Source of the DNA: Zhouia amylolytica
GTDB taxonomy: Bacteria > Bacteroidota > Bacteroidia > Flavobacteriales > Flavobacteriaceae
Length of the DNA: 64,000 nucleotides
NCBI RefSeq assembly: GCF_900116365.1
Contig: NZ_FPAG01000004.1
Coordinates: 171,935-235,934, forward strand
Direction: 5' to 3'
Shown: positions 1 to 8,456 of the stretch, piece by piece
Layout: each line of letters begins with the position of its first letter
Position numbering within the stretch: the stretch's first letter is position 1
Made by a program: the position numbers and the translations under genes
Notes under the pieces: generated by a model
The model's input: the letters and a program-made list of their open reading frames with translations, nothing else
Told to the model about the DNA's origin: nothing
Databases searched by the model: none

Positions 1-459
1 TCAGCTGACGCACACCACATGACAGCCCCACACCCGGAAGGACTTGGTGCTAAGAATGTAATGAGAAACTGCTTAAAAGATGCTGGTCTTAATCCTGAGG
101 ATGTAGATCACATTAATATGCACGGAACTTCAACACCTTTAGGTGACGTTGCTGAATCAAAAGCAATTAAAGAAGTGTTTGGTGAGCATACCTATAACAT
201 TAATATCAATTCTACAAAGTCAATGACTGGTCACTTACTAGGAGCAGCGGGAGCCATTGAGGCTATTTCTTCTATTATGGCCATTGTTCATGGAGTAGTG
301 CCACCTACGATCAATCACGAAACATACGATGAAAAGATCGATAGTAAAATGAACTTCACTTTTAATGAAGCTCAAAAACGCGATGTAAAGGTAGCTATGA
401 GTAATACATTTGGTTTTGGCGGCCACAATGCATGCGTTTTATTTAAGAAATTAGACTAG
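1..459 (+). CDS. fabF: 3-oxoacyl-ACP synthase II, C-terminal part (5' end outside window)
   Basis: This is the C-terminal ~152 residues of a thiolase-fold condensing enzyme that elongates acyl-ACP with malonyl-ACP in cytoplasmic fatty-acid synthesis. The reading frame is open from base 1, so the gene begins upstream and the in-frame ATG at 19 is not its start. Both catalytic histidine motifs are visible: HGTSTPLGD near residue 41 and KSMTGHLLGAAGA near residue 74. The glycine-rich NTFGFGGHNA motif lies near the end. The active-site cysteine would be upstream of the window. rnc follows after only 14 bp, an arrangement common in Bacteroidota (usually acpP-fabF-rnc), so co-transcription is likely. 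Confidence 0.95.
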   Translation, partial: SADAHHMTAPHPEGLGAKNVMRNCLKDAGLNPEDVDHINMHGTSTPLGDVAESKAIKEVFGEHTYNININSTKSMTGHLLGAAGAIEAISSIMAIVHGVVPPTINHETYDEKIDSKMNFTFNEAQKRDVKVAMSNTFGFGGHNACVLFKKLD

Positions 460-473
460 AACAAGAGATTGTT

Positions 474-1214
474 TTGAAAAGAATAGTTCGAAAAATATTA
501 AATTCCCGCTCAGATGATGACGGGAATTTTTTTTTGGTACTCAAGAAAATGTTAGGTTTTAAACCCGACGATATTGAGTACTACAAATATGCATTTGTTC
601 ATCGGTCGATGAATAAAAAGGATAAAGCTGGAAATCCTATTAGCTATGAGCGTCTCGAATTTCTGGGAGATGCAATGCTCAGCTCCGTAATTTCAGATTA
701 TCTGTTTAAAGAAGTTCCTCAGGGTGATGAAGGATACTTAACCAAAATGCGATCGAAAATAGTTAGTAGAGAACATCTCAATGAATTGGGTAGAGACCTC
801 GGACTAATTCGTTACGTTAAAAGCAATATTCCCGAAGAACATTATGGCGAAAATATTCACGGTAATGTGTTTGAAGCACTCATTGGTGCAATTTTCTTAG
901 ATAAAGGATATCGCTATTGCGAGCGATTTATCAGGAAAAGAGTTGTCAGACCTTATGTCGATATCGAAAAGCTGGAAGGTAAAGTAATTAGCTATAAAAG
1001 TCTCTTGATCGAATGGTGTCAGAAAGAAAAAAAATCGTTTAAATTCGATACCTATGAAGACGAAGGAAATGAATCTATAAAACACTTCGCAGTCAAACTT
1101 TTTATCGATAAAAAAATAGTGGCTAAGGCAAGAGCAACATCCAAGAAAAAGGCCGAAGAAAGAGCTGCTAAGAGAGCGTATTTCGCATTGCAACATAAGA
1201 TAGACTCTAAATAA
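474..1214 (+). CDS. rnc: ribonuclease III
   Basis: Double-strand-specific endoribonuclease for rRNA and mRNA processing, 246 aa. The RNase III signature ERLEFLGDAM is at residues 59-68. The second metal-binding motif reads GNVFEALIGAIF, with Asn where E. coli has Asp114; I recall this as usual in Bacteroidota, so I do not read it as inactivation. A double-stranded-RNA-binding domain covers about residues 170-240 and ends in a Lys/Ala-rich helix (SKKKAEERAAKRA). The start is TTG at 474, chosen because the encoded N-terminus (MKRIVRKILNSRS) looks family-like; the next in-frame ATG at 549 would remove 25 residues. It is probably in one operon with fabF. Confidence 0.95.
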   Translation: MKRIVRKILNSRSDDDGNFFLVLKKMLGFKPDDIEYYKYAFVHRSMNKKDKAGNPISYERLEFLGDAMLSSVISDYLFKEVPQGDEGYLTKMRSKIVSREHLNELGRDLGLIRYVKSNIPEEHYGENIHGNVFEALIGAIFLDKGYRYCERFIRKRVVRPYVDIEKLEGKVISYKSLLIEWCQKEKKSFKFDTYEDEGNESIKHFAVKLFIDKKIVAKARATSKKKAEERAAKRAYFALQHKIDSK

Positions 1215-1315
1215 CAAAACTATAACGATTTCGTAAAATACGTCGCTTTAAACAGTACTTTAAAAGTTGTTTAGTCTGTTCTAGAATTATATCTTTACAT
1301 TTCGGTGTAATTACT

Positions 1316-1795
1316 ATGGCTGTACATAAACTTTTAGATGATTTATATGAACATAGTTATTCTTTAATAGCCATCCATAGTCCCCTAAAGGATTACAGGT
1401 TGGCTTATTTCATAAATCATCAGTTGTCTTTGAGGCTAAAAAGAACCAAAGAAGACTTTAGCTATATTGAGGATGCAAGCTTTAGTACTTTTCACCATAA
1501 TGATGAAACTACCGATACAACTTGGCATCTGATCACAAATGTCTCTAAAATTGTTGCAAATGAAACAAGAGACGCGGACTTGTTTGGCGTAAAGTCAACA
1601 ACCGTTGTAAAGTATTTGATACCAGAGTATAAAAAGGTAGACTATTTTTTAAAAATTGATAATGGAGATTTTTTCTATCAGCTAAAAGCAGCTATTAAGG
1701 CTATTAATGATTTAACGCACGTGGTTACTGCTTACGCTATAGATCCAAACCAACTAAAATCTAAAAATAATTTAATTTTCTTGAGTAATGCCTAA
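1316..1795 (+). CDS. IPExxxVDY family protein
   Basis: Conserved 159-aa cytoplasmic protein of unknown function, named for the motif seen here as IPEYKKVDYFLKI near residue 100. The N-terminal half carries a charged stretch (LSLRLKRTKEDF) and the C-terminus holds a helix, FYQLKAAIKAINDL. There is no signal peptide or transmembrane segment. It overlaps pyk by 8 bp, so translation of the two genes is probably coupled. This family is commonly found next to pyruvate kinase in Flavobacteriia. A near-consensus -7 element (TATCTTTA) lies about 25 bp upstream. I cannot assign a molecular function. Confidence 0.85.
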   Translation: MAVHKLLDDLYEHSYSLIAIHSPLKDYRLAYFINHQLSLRLKRTKEDFSYIEDASFSTFHHNDETTDTTWHLITNVSKIVANETRDADLFGVKSTTVVKYLIPEYKKVDYFLKIDNGDFFYQLKAAIKAINDLTHVVTAYAIDPNQLKSKNNLIFLSNA

Positions 1796-3233
1796 CAGGA
1801 AAAAAACGAAAATTGTTGCTACCCTTGGGCCGGCAACAAGTAAGAAAGAGGTCATTAAAGAAATGATCGAAGCAGGAGTAAATGTATTTAGAATTAACTT
1901 TTCTCATGCAGACTATGAAGATGTAAAAGAACGTATACAAATCATACGTTCATTAAACGAAGAGTACGGATACAATACTGCAATACTGGCAGACTTACAA
2001 GGGCCTAAGTTACGCGTAGGAGTAATGAAGGAGGATGTGGTTGTTGATAAAGATGATGAAATAACCTTCGTAACAGGAAAGCCTTTTGAAGGTACCAAGG
2101 AACGCGTATATATGAATTATGCCGCCTTTCCGAAGGATGTAAACCCAGGAGAACGCATTCTGTTAGACGATGGGAAGCTTATTTTTGAGGTTGTTGCAAC
2201 TGATAGAAAAGCCGAAGTTAAGGCCAAAGTTGTACAAGGAGGTCCTTTAAAATCGAAGAAAGGGGTGAACCTGCCTAATACAAATGTTTCGTTACCAGCT
2301 TTAACAGAAAAGGATGTTAAGGATGCAATTTTTGCCATTGGCCAGGAAGTGGATTGGATTGCGCTTTCTTTCGTGCGCCATAGCCAGGACTTAATGGAAT
2401 TACAGGAGTTGATTAATGAACATTCAGAATATAAAATTCCTATCATAGCCAAAATAGAAAAGCCTGAAGGTGTAGAGAATATTGATAAAATTGTGGCCTA
2501 TTGTGACGGATTAATGGTAGCCCGTGGAGATTTGGGTGTTGAAATCCCTGCTCAGGAAGTACCTCTTATTCAAAAACAATTGGTTTTAAGAGCTAAAAAA
2601 GCTAGAATTCCGGTTATTATCGCTACGCAAATGATGGAAAGCATGATCACCAGCCTTACGCCAACCAGAGCAGAGGTGAATGATGTTGCTAATTCCGTTA
2701 TGGATGGTGCCGATGCGGTAATGTTATCAGGAGAAACCTCAGTCGGACAGTTCCCGGTTCAGGTAATTGAGCGAATGACCAGCATTATTCAAAGTGTTGA
2801 GCATTCAAGCTTAATTAAAGTGCCTCAGGAACCACCTCACATCAGAACAAAAAGATACATTACTAAATCAGTTTGTTATCATGCCGCTATCATGGCCAAT
2901 GAAATCAATGCCAAAGTAATTTCGACATTGACCAATAGTGGTTATACGGCTTTTCAAATTTCAGCATGGAGACCAAGTGCTCATATCTTGGTGTTCACTT
3001 CGAATAAGCGAATTTTAAACCAGCTGAGTCTTCTGTGGGGGGTTAAAGCATATTACTACGATAAATATGTGAGTACGGATGAAACTATCGAAGATGTGAA
3101 TAAAATAGCCTGTAAAGGAGGTTTCCTTAATGTAGGTGACATGATGATTAGTCTTGCGGCTATGCCAATCAAAGAAAAAGGAATGGTAAACACCCTGAGA
3201 GTAACAGAAATAGAACAATGTAGTTTCGAGTAA
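1788..3233 (+). CDS. pyk: pyruvate kinase
   Basis: Converts phosphoenolpyruvate and ADP to pyruvate and ATP, the last step of glycolysis. At 481 aa it is full length. The N-terminus has TKIVATLGPAT, the catalytic-lysine motif IIAKIEKPEG is at residues 219-228, the metal/substrate motif MVARGDLGVEIP is at 243-254, and ATQMMESM is at 279-286. A C-terminal regulatory domain follows from about residue 350. The ATG overlaps the end of the IPExxxVDY gene by 8 bp. A rho-independent terminator at 3265-3304 closes the unit. Confidence 0.97.
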   Translation: MPNRKKTKIVATLGPATSKKEVIKEMIEAGVNVFRINFSHADYEDVKERIQIIRSLNEEYGYNTAILADLQGPKLRVGVMKEDVVVDKDDEITFVTGKPFEGTKERVYMNYAAFPKDVNPGERILLDDGKLIFEVVATDRKAEVKAKVVQGGPLKSKKGVNLPNTNVSLPALTEKDVKDAIFAIGQEVDWIALSFVRHSQDLMELQELINEHSEYKIPIIAKIEKPEGVENIDKIVAYCDGLMVARGDLGVEIPAQEVPLIQKQLVLRAKKARIPVIIATQMMESMITSLTPTRAEVNDVANSVMDGADAVMLSGETSVGQFPVQVIERMTSIIQSVEHSSLIKVPQEPPHIRTKRYITKSVCYHAAIMANEINAKVISTLTNSGYTAFQISAWRPSAHILVFTSNKRILNQLSLLWGVKAYYYDKYVSTDETIEDVNKIACKGGFLNVGDMMISLAAMPIKEKGMVNTLRVTEIEQCSFE

Positions 3234-3264
3234 TAATTTTGAAGAAAATTATATGAATAATACT

Positions 3265-3304
3265 AAGCCTGTTCTAGTCATATAGAAACAGGCTTTTGTT
3301 TTTT
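3265..3304 (+). terminator. rho-independent terminator after pyk
   Basis: Perfect 9-bp stem AAGCCTGTT (3265-3273) with AACAGGCTT (3287-3295) around a 13-nt loop, followed by a T-rich tail (TTGTTTTTT). It lies 30 bp after the pyk stop codon. Confidence 0.85.
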
Positions 3305-3324
3305 ATAAACCAACCATTTTTTTG

Positions 3325-4950
3325 ATGACTAAGATGAAAATTAAATTTATTTCACAGGCAATAGTAGGTGTCCTTTTTGTTTTTCTGGTAGGCTGTAAAG
3401 AAAATAGGGAAGGCCAGAACGATTATAACAATAAAGCAAAACCGAACTTCTTATTTATACTGGTTGACGATCTGGGCTATTCAGATTTAAGTTGTATGGG
3501 TAGTCAATTCTATGAGACCCCAAATATCGACAGTATATACAATCAAAGTATGATTTTCGAAAATGGCTATACCACCTGCGCCGTTTGTAGTCCATCAAGA
3601 GCAAGTTTGTTGACTGGTCAATTCCCTGCGCGCCACGGAATTACCGACTATATTGGAGCTCCTTCAGGAAAATCCTGGAGAAAAATGAATAGGTTCTCAA
3701 AATTGTTGCCCCCGGCATATAAAAATCACCTGCCGTTTGATAATAAAGTGTTACCGGAAGCGCTAAAAGAAGCCGGATACAGAACCTTTTTTGCAGGTAA
3801 ATGGCATCTGGGTTCAAAAGAAGAAAAATCATTACCAACCGATCACGGATTTGATGTAAATGCTGGAGGATATGCTCCGGGTGGCCCCTATAGTGGCGGA
3901 TACTTTTCCCCTTTTAATAATCCATACCTAACAGATGAACCCGAAGAAAAGGGGATGAGCCTGTCTATGAAACTGGCAAAAGAGACCGGAAAGTTTATTG
4001 AGCAGAATAAAGACACCACCTTTTTGGCATACCTTTCTTTTTACGCCGTACATGGTCCGATACAAACCTCCAAATTGAAATGGGAAAAATATAGAAATAA
4101 AGCGGAGGCTATGGGCATAGATAGTGTTGGGTTTAAAATGGAAAGAGTACTGCCTTACAGATTGAAACAAGATAACCCTGTATATGCCGGACTGGTCGAA
4201 CAAATGGACGAGGCTGTAGGATATGTTCATGGAATATTACAAAAGAATGGATTAGATAAGAACACCGTCATTGTTTTTGTCTCCGATAACGGCGGTGTTG
4301 TTTCAGGCGATAATTATTCAACGAATCTTTTGCCGCTTCGGGGAGGGAAAGGATATCAGTGGGAAGGAGGTACTAAAGTTCCGTTTTTCATACATGTTCC
4401 ATGGATGGAGAATAATGGGGTAAAAACCACCACGCCAGTTACGGGAGCAGACCTGTACCCAACCTTATTGGCCCTGGCCGGACAAGAACTGAAACCTCAG
4501 GAACATAAGGATGGTGTTAGTTTGTTGCCATTACTCGAAGGGAATACCATTGCCGAAAGACCTTTGTATTGGCACTATCCACATTATGGCAATCAGGGAG
4601 GAGAACCGCATTCAATTATCAGAGATGGCAATATGAAATTGATACATTATTGGGAAGATGGTCATAATGAACTTTACGACCTGAAGACCGATATCTCTGA
4701 ACAAGCGAATCTGTCAGAAAGTCAAGTTGAACTAACAAATGAATTGGAAAATAAATTAATGGATTGGCTGAAGTCGGTCAATGCAAAATTTCCTGAAAAA
4801 GATCCGATGCACAATCCAGATTCAGCTCAAATTAGGCTTGATAATTATAAAAATAAACTCTTACCACGATTAGAAAAGCAGCGAAAGAAAATGCTGCAAA
4901 AAGATTTTGAACCGAATAAAGATTGGTGGGGTAGTCAGACGGTAGATTAA
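3325..4950 (+). CDS. sulfatase (formylglycine-dependent), predicted lipoprotein
   Basis: Alkaline-phosphatase-superfamily sulfatase, 541 aa, predicted to hydrolyse sulfate esters, plausibly on a carbohydrate. The N-terminus is a lipoprotein signal ending in a lipobox-like VGC near residue 24, so it is probably membrane-anchored in the periplasm or at the surface. The metal-binding LVDDLGYSD and the formylglycine signature CSPSRASLLTG are present, with the Cys to be modified at residue 88. Downstream are GKWHLG and FVSDNGG. Starts at TTG 3322, ATG 3325 and ATG 3334 are all in frame; I chose the first ATG. The gene appears monocistronic, between terminators at 3265 and 4974. The substrate cannot be told from sequence, and no SusC/SusD pair is in the window. 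Confidence 0.9.
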   Translation: MTKMKIKFISQAIVGVLFVFLVGCKENREGQNDYNNKAKPNFLFILVDDLGYSDLSCMGSQFYETPNIDSIYNQSMIFENGYTTCAVCSPSRASLLTGQFPARHGITDYIGAPSGKSWRKMNRFSKLLPPAYKNHLPFDNKVLPEALKEAGYRTFFAGKWHLGSKEEKSLPTDHGFDVNAGGYAPGGPYSGGYFSPFNNPYLTDEPEEKGMSLSMKLAKETGKFIEQNKDTTFLAYLSFYAVHGPIQTSKLKWEKYRNKAEAMGIDSVGFKMERVLPYRLKQDNPVYAGLVEQMDEAVGYVHGILQKNGLDKNTVIVFVSDNGGVVSGDNYSTNLLPLRGGKGYQWEGGTKVPFFIHVPWMENNGVKTTTPVTGADLYPTLLALAGQELKPQEHKDGVSLLPLLEGNTIAERPLYWHYPHYGNQGGEPHSIIRDGNMKLIHYWEDGHNELYDLKTDISEQANLSESQVELTNELENKLMDWLKSVNAKFPEKDPMHNPDSAQIRLDNYKNKLLPRLEKQRKKMLQKDFEPNKDWWGSQTVD

Positions 4951-4973
4951 TAAAAAACATTGCTGATATTTAT

Positions 4974-5010
4974 GCGCTGACCTTAAAAAGTCAGCGCTTC
5001 TATTTTTTTT
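4974..5010 (+). terminator. rho-independent terminator after sulfatase
   Basis: Perfect 8-bp GC-rich stem GCGCTGAC (4974-4981) with GTCAGCGC (4990-4997), an 8-nt loop, then TTCTATTTTTTTT. Confidence 0.9.
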
Positions 5011-5061
5011 GGAATCAACTCAAATAAAACATAAATTCGTTTACCTTCAGGTATCGATCGG

Positions 5062-7680
5062 ATGAAGATTAGACACTCTATAGTAACTCGAGCAGCTTTG
5101 TTTTTTACAGGGCTTGTTATCTTTTCAATATTATTGTCTGGATTTCTTATTTACGAAAGATCTTCCAAAGTAATAATCGATCATTCCAATAAACGTATTA
5201 CCTATGTTTCACAATTAGCCGAACAATCATTTTATGCGCTGTTAAGAGAAGTGTCTAATGATATTGCCGTAATTGATTCGAGTCCCAGCTTACGTGAATA
5301 TGTTGAAAATCCAACAGACAGAACCACCGAAAATATAGATGATTATTTCTATACCATTCTTCATAATAAGAAATCATATTTTCAAATACGTTATATAGGG
5401 ATAGCAAATAATGGAAAAGAAATTATTCGTTTTGATAAAAAAAACGGACAAATACTGAAATCTGATGACCTTCAGGAGAAAGGAGACAGAGATTACTTTA
5501 AAGAAGCAATTAATATTGATGAAGGAGAATTGTACTTTTCAAAAATAAATTTGAATGAAGAGTATGGAGTAATTAGTGACCCTCAAACACCAACCCTCCG
5601 AGCAGCAAGTCCGGTTTTTTTAAATGGAGAAATTAAAGGGATTGTTATAATTAATGTCGACCTGGGAGATTTTTATACCCGGTTACAGCAGATATCAGGT
5701 TTAGAATCACAGCTATTCCTGATCGATGACGATGGACAATATCTTTACGCACGTAATCGCGAAAAAACCTTTGCGAAACAAAGACAATCGGAATTTAATT
5801 TTTTTGGCGATTTTAAAATAGACAAAAAAGAGATGGTTGAGAACGTTAAGATTCCTGAAATGATTAACGATGATTTTCTTAGCTATGTCACCGTGTTAAG
5901 TTATTTTAAGGGTAAAAGAACGATCTATATGGTCTCGTTGATAGATCGAAACACCTTGTTGAAAAGTGCCCGGGAGGTTAGGCTTGGGAGTATTAAAACC
6001 CTAATCCTGGTTTGTGTATTATCGATCATTATTTCTTGGGTCTTTGTAAAACTACTTTCCAAAAAGCTCAATCGAATTACCAAAGCTATCAGTAATTATG
6101 ATAAGGGTGTAGTCTCTGATATAGATCTTCCCGTGTCTGAAAGAAACGAAATAGGTGTTTTGGCCGACGCATTTCTTAAAATGAAAAACAAAATAGATCA
6201 GAATGTTCAACAGCTCAATACCGCTTTAGAAAAGGAAAAGCAAGCTAAAATGCAACGTGATGAGTTTCTTCAAAACATGAGCCACGAAATGCGCACGCCA
6301 CTCAACGCAATTCTGGGCTTTGTGGAGTTGTTGTATAAAAATGATCCTGCTAAATCACAATTACCAATATTGGATTCTCTCGGAAGAAGTGCAAGAAACC
6401 TGTCTGGATTGGTTTATGATGTTTTAGACCATAAAAAAATCGTGGAAGGGGCCCTTAAAATAGAATATCAGCCTACTAATCTTTTTAAACTTTTAAAGGA
6501 AATTTACGCAAGTTACCAATATGAAGCCCTGCAAAAAGGATTGAAATTTGAAATGGATATTGATCGTGAATTGGAAGCTAAAAAACTATTGACAGACCCA
6601 TTAAGGTTGTCTCAAATAGTGACCAACCTGGTGGTGAATGCTATCAAATATACTGCAGAAGGCTCAATTAAACTCGAAGCAAAAATAATAAGTGAATCTC
6701 AGTTCCAGATAAAGCTGTTGGATACAGGTATCGGAATCAAAGCCGAAAACTTAAGCAAGATAAATGACCGTTATTTTAGAGAGCAAGATGAACTTTCAGG
6801 ACGTTATGGTGGGTATGGCCTGGGTTTATCAATTGTGAAGCATCTGACAGGATTGTTCGGCGGAGAATTAAAAGCAAGTTCCCAAAAAGGAATTGGTTCA
6901 GAGTTTTGTGTAACCATGCCTTTGTTGGAAGTTTCCACGGAGATTACCGAAAAGAATAGAGTGGTTCAGGAATTTCCAATGCCAGTCCTTAAAAACCAAT
7001 ACGAGATCCTCCATGTCGAAGACGATCTTTCTACTATAGAACTCATTAGATTCACACTAAATGATCCGCAAATTAAGATAGTCCAAATTCGTAAGTTAGA
7101 AGAAGCAATCAGGTATGCGCAAGAAGAATCAGCAGATGTGATAATTACGGATTTGATGCTCGAAAGGAAAAATCTTAAAAAGCCATTGACAGACCTTATC
7201 CGATCAAAGAAAATTTCAACTCCCGTAATTGTAACTTCGGCTCTTGAAATAAATGAATTGAAAGCAGTGAGTGAGTATTATTTTCAAAAACCCTTTCAAC
7301 CTTCAGAATTAAAAGACCTTGTTTTTAATGTGCTCGGTAAGAATGAATTCTCAACACCCGATTTTTCAAACATTTACCAGAATTATGACTACAAAACCGC
7401 CAAGATTAAACAGGTGTTGCAACTAATGCACGAAGAGTTTGAAACTTATTTGAATAGAATAAATAATGCGGTTGAAACAACAGATCAGGAAGAATGGGAA
7501 GCAATTATTCACAAGCTTATAACCCATATAAACAATTTAAATCTTCTATCGCTTTTAGATACATTACCCGAACAAGTGGAAAGGTTAAATCCTGATGCAT
7601 TGTTCGATATCAGGAATTCCTTCGCATATATTTTATGCTGTATTAGAGCGGAAAAAAGACGGCTTAGTTTAGAAGGTTGA
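5062..7680 (+). CDS. membrane hybrid histidine kinase with receiver and HPt-like domains
   Basis: An 872-aa sensor kinase. A transmembrane helix (about residues 11-31) is followed by a periplasmic region that looks like a Cache-type sensor (about 35-305), a second helix (about 312-331) and a HAMP linker. The HisKA motif SHEMRTPLN places the phosphorylated His at 408. The ATPase domain has NLVVNAIKYT, DTGIGI and GGYGLGLSIV. A receiver-like domain starts at ILHVEDD (about residue 648) with the acceptor Asp at 697. The last ~100 residues resemble an HPt module (IIHKLITHINNL) with a candidate His at 817. Together these suggest an internal His-Asp-His phosphorelay, which is inference. It converges on a LytTR response regulator with a 17-bp overlap of the 3' ends; that regulator is the obvious candidate partner. 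Confidence 0.9.
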   Translation: MKIRHSIVTRAALFFTGLVIFSILLSGFLIYERSSKVIIDHSNKRITYVSQLAEQSFYALLREVSNDIAVIDSSPSLREYVENPTDRTTENIDDYFYTILHNKKSYFQIRYIGIANNGKEIIRFDKKNGQILKSDDLQEKGDRDYFKEAINIDEGELYFSKINLNEEYGVISDPQTPTLRAASPVFLNGEIKGIVIINVDLGDFYTRLQQISGLESQLFLIDDDGQYLYARNREKTFAKQRQSEFNFFGDFKIDKKEMVENVKIPEMINDDFLSYVTVLSYFKGKRTIYMVSLIDRNTLLKSAREVRLGSIKTLILVCVLSIIISWVFVKLLSKKLNRITKAISNYDKGVVSDIDLPVSERNEIGVLADAFLKMKNKIDQNVQQLNTALEKEKQAKMQRDEFLQNMSHEMRTPLNAILGFVELLYKNDPAKSQLPILDSLGRSARNLSGLVYDVLDHKKIVEGALKIEYQPTNLFKLLKEIYASYQYEALQKGLKFEMDIDRELEAKKLLTDPLRLSQIVTNLVVNAIKYTAEGSIKLEAKIISESQFQIKLLDTGIGIKAENLSKINDRYFREQDELSGRYGGYGLGLSIVKHLTGLFGGELKASSQKGIGSEFCVTMPLLEVSTEITEKNRVVQEFPMPVLKNQYEILHVEDDLSTIELIRFTLNDPQIKIVQIRKLEEAIRYAQEESADVIITDLMLERKNLKKPLTDLIRSKKISTPVIVTSALEINELKAVSEYYFQKPFQPSELKDLVFNVLGKNEFSTPDFSNIYQNYDYKTAKIKQVLQLMHEEFETYLNRINNAVETTDQEEWEAIIHKLITHINNLNLLSLLDTLPEQVERLNPDALFDIRNSFAYILCCIRAEKRRLSLEG

Positions 7681-8344
7681 TTTTTTTCAATAGATCCTTT
7701 TCATAACTCTGACTTACCGGAATATACTCCTCTCCAATAAAAATCGTATTGTTGTCAATAGCTTCTATTTTATTTAAATTAACAATATACGACCGATGTA
7801 CACGCTGGAATTCGTCATTGAGCTTCATCTCAAGTTCTTTTAGGGTCATTAAAGTGAGAATCTTTTTATCTTTTAAAACAATTGAAATATAATTAGCTTC
7901 AGATTTAAAATAAAGTACCTCCTCCAGGTCGAGTTTAACCAATTTGTTGCGGTCCTTTATAAATAATCGCGAATCTTTACGCTGGTATTTGGAAAGGTAA
8001 TTTTGTGCCTTTTGAAATCCTTTGTAAAATCTTGAGAAATTGATCGGCTTCACCAGAAAATCTACAATCTGATCATAATTGTACGAATCAGAAGCAAAAT
8101 CCTTATTGGACGTGATCATTATAACAGCAGTACGATCCTCTATAATATTTAAAATTTCCTTTCCGTTAATATCCGGTAGGTTATAGTCAAGAAGAATCAG
8201 GTCAAAAGAAGAACTGTTAATGAGATTTATAGATTCAAATGCAGAGGTAGTAGCAGTGATGCTCGATATGTCATCAATTTTATTGCAAAAGTGTTTGAGC
8301 AAATCACACATTAAAAAATCATCATCAATAATTAAGCACTTCAT
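7664..8344 (-). CDS. LytTR-family response regulator
   Basis: A 226-aa DNA-binding response regulator: receiver domain (residues 1-120; acidic cluster IIDDD at the N-terminus, acceptor Asp53 in LILLDYNLPD, Lys near 101 in FLVKPI), then a LytTR domain (about 125-226) with the typical VHRSYIVNLNKIEAID. I chose the ATG at 8344 (MKCLIIDDD) because receiver domains begin there; an upstream in-frame ATG at 8389 would add 15 residues without family support. The 3' end overlaps the kinase gene on the other strand by 17 bp. It is probably phosphorylated by that kinase or a similar one. Target genes are unknown. Confidence 0.92.
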   Translation of the reverse strand: MKCLIIDDDFLMCDLLKHFCNKIDDISSITATTSAFESINLINSSSFDLILLDYNLPDINGKEILNIIEDRTAVIMITSNKDFASDSYNYDQIVDFLVKPINFSRFYKGFQKAQNYLSKYQRKDSRLFIKDRNKLVKLDLEEVLYFKSEANYISIVLKDKKILTLMTLKELEMKLNDEFQRVHRSYIVNLNKIEAIDNNTIFIGEEYIPVSQSYEKDLLKKINLLN

Positions 8345-8456
8345 CGTTTTATCAAATAAATCATGTGTTTCATCAAGCAATATAGCCAATCTAAATAAAA
8401 AAGAAATACCGTAAGCTTCAAATCCTTATTATTGAATATTAAAATCAACCAACAAG

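Noticed and set aside
3325..4950. Polysaccharide-utilisation locus around the sulfatase
   Set aside because: No SusC/SusD pair, no other CAZyme adjacent, and terminators on both sides; the GH2 gene is 50 kb away. The sulfatase appears to be on its own.
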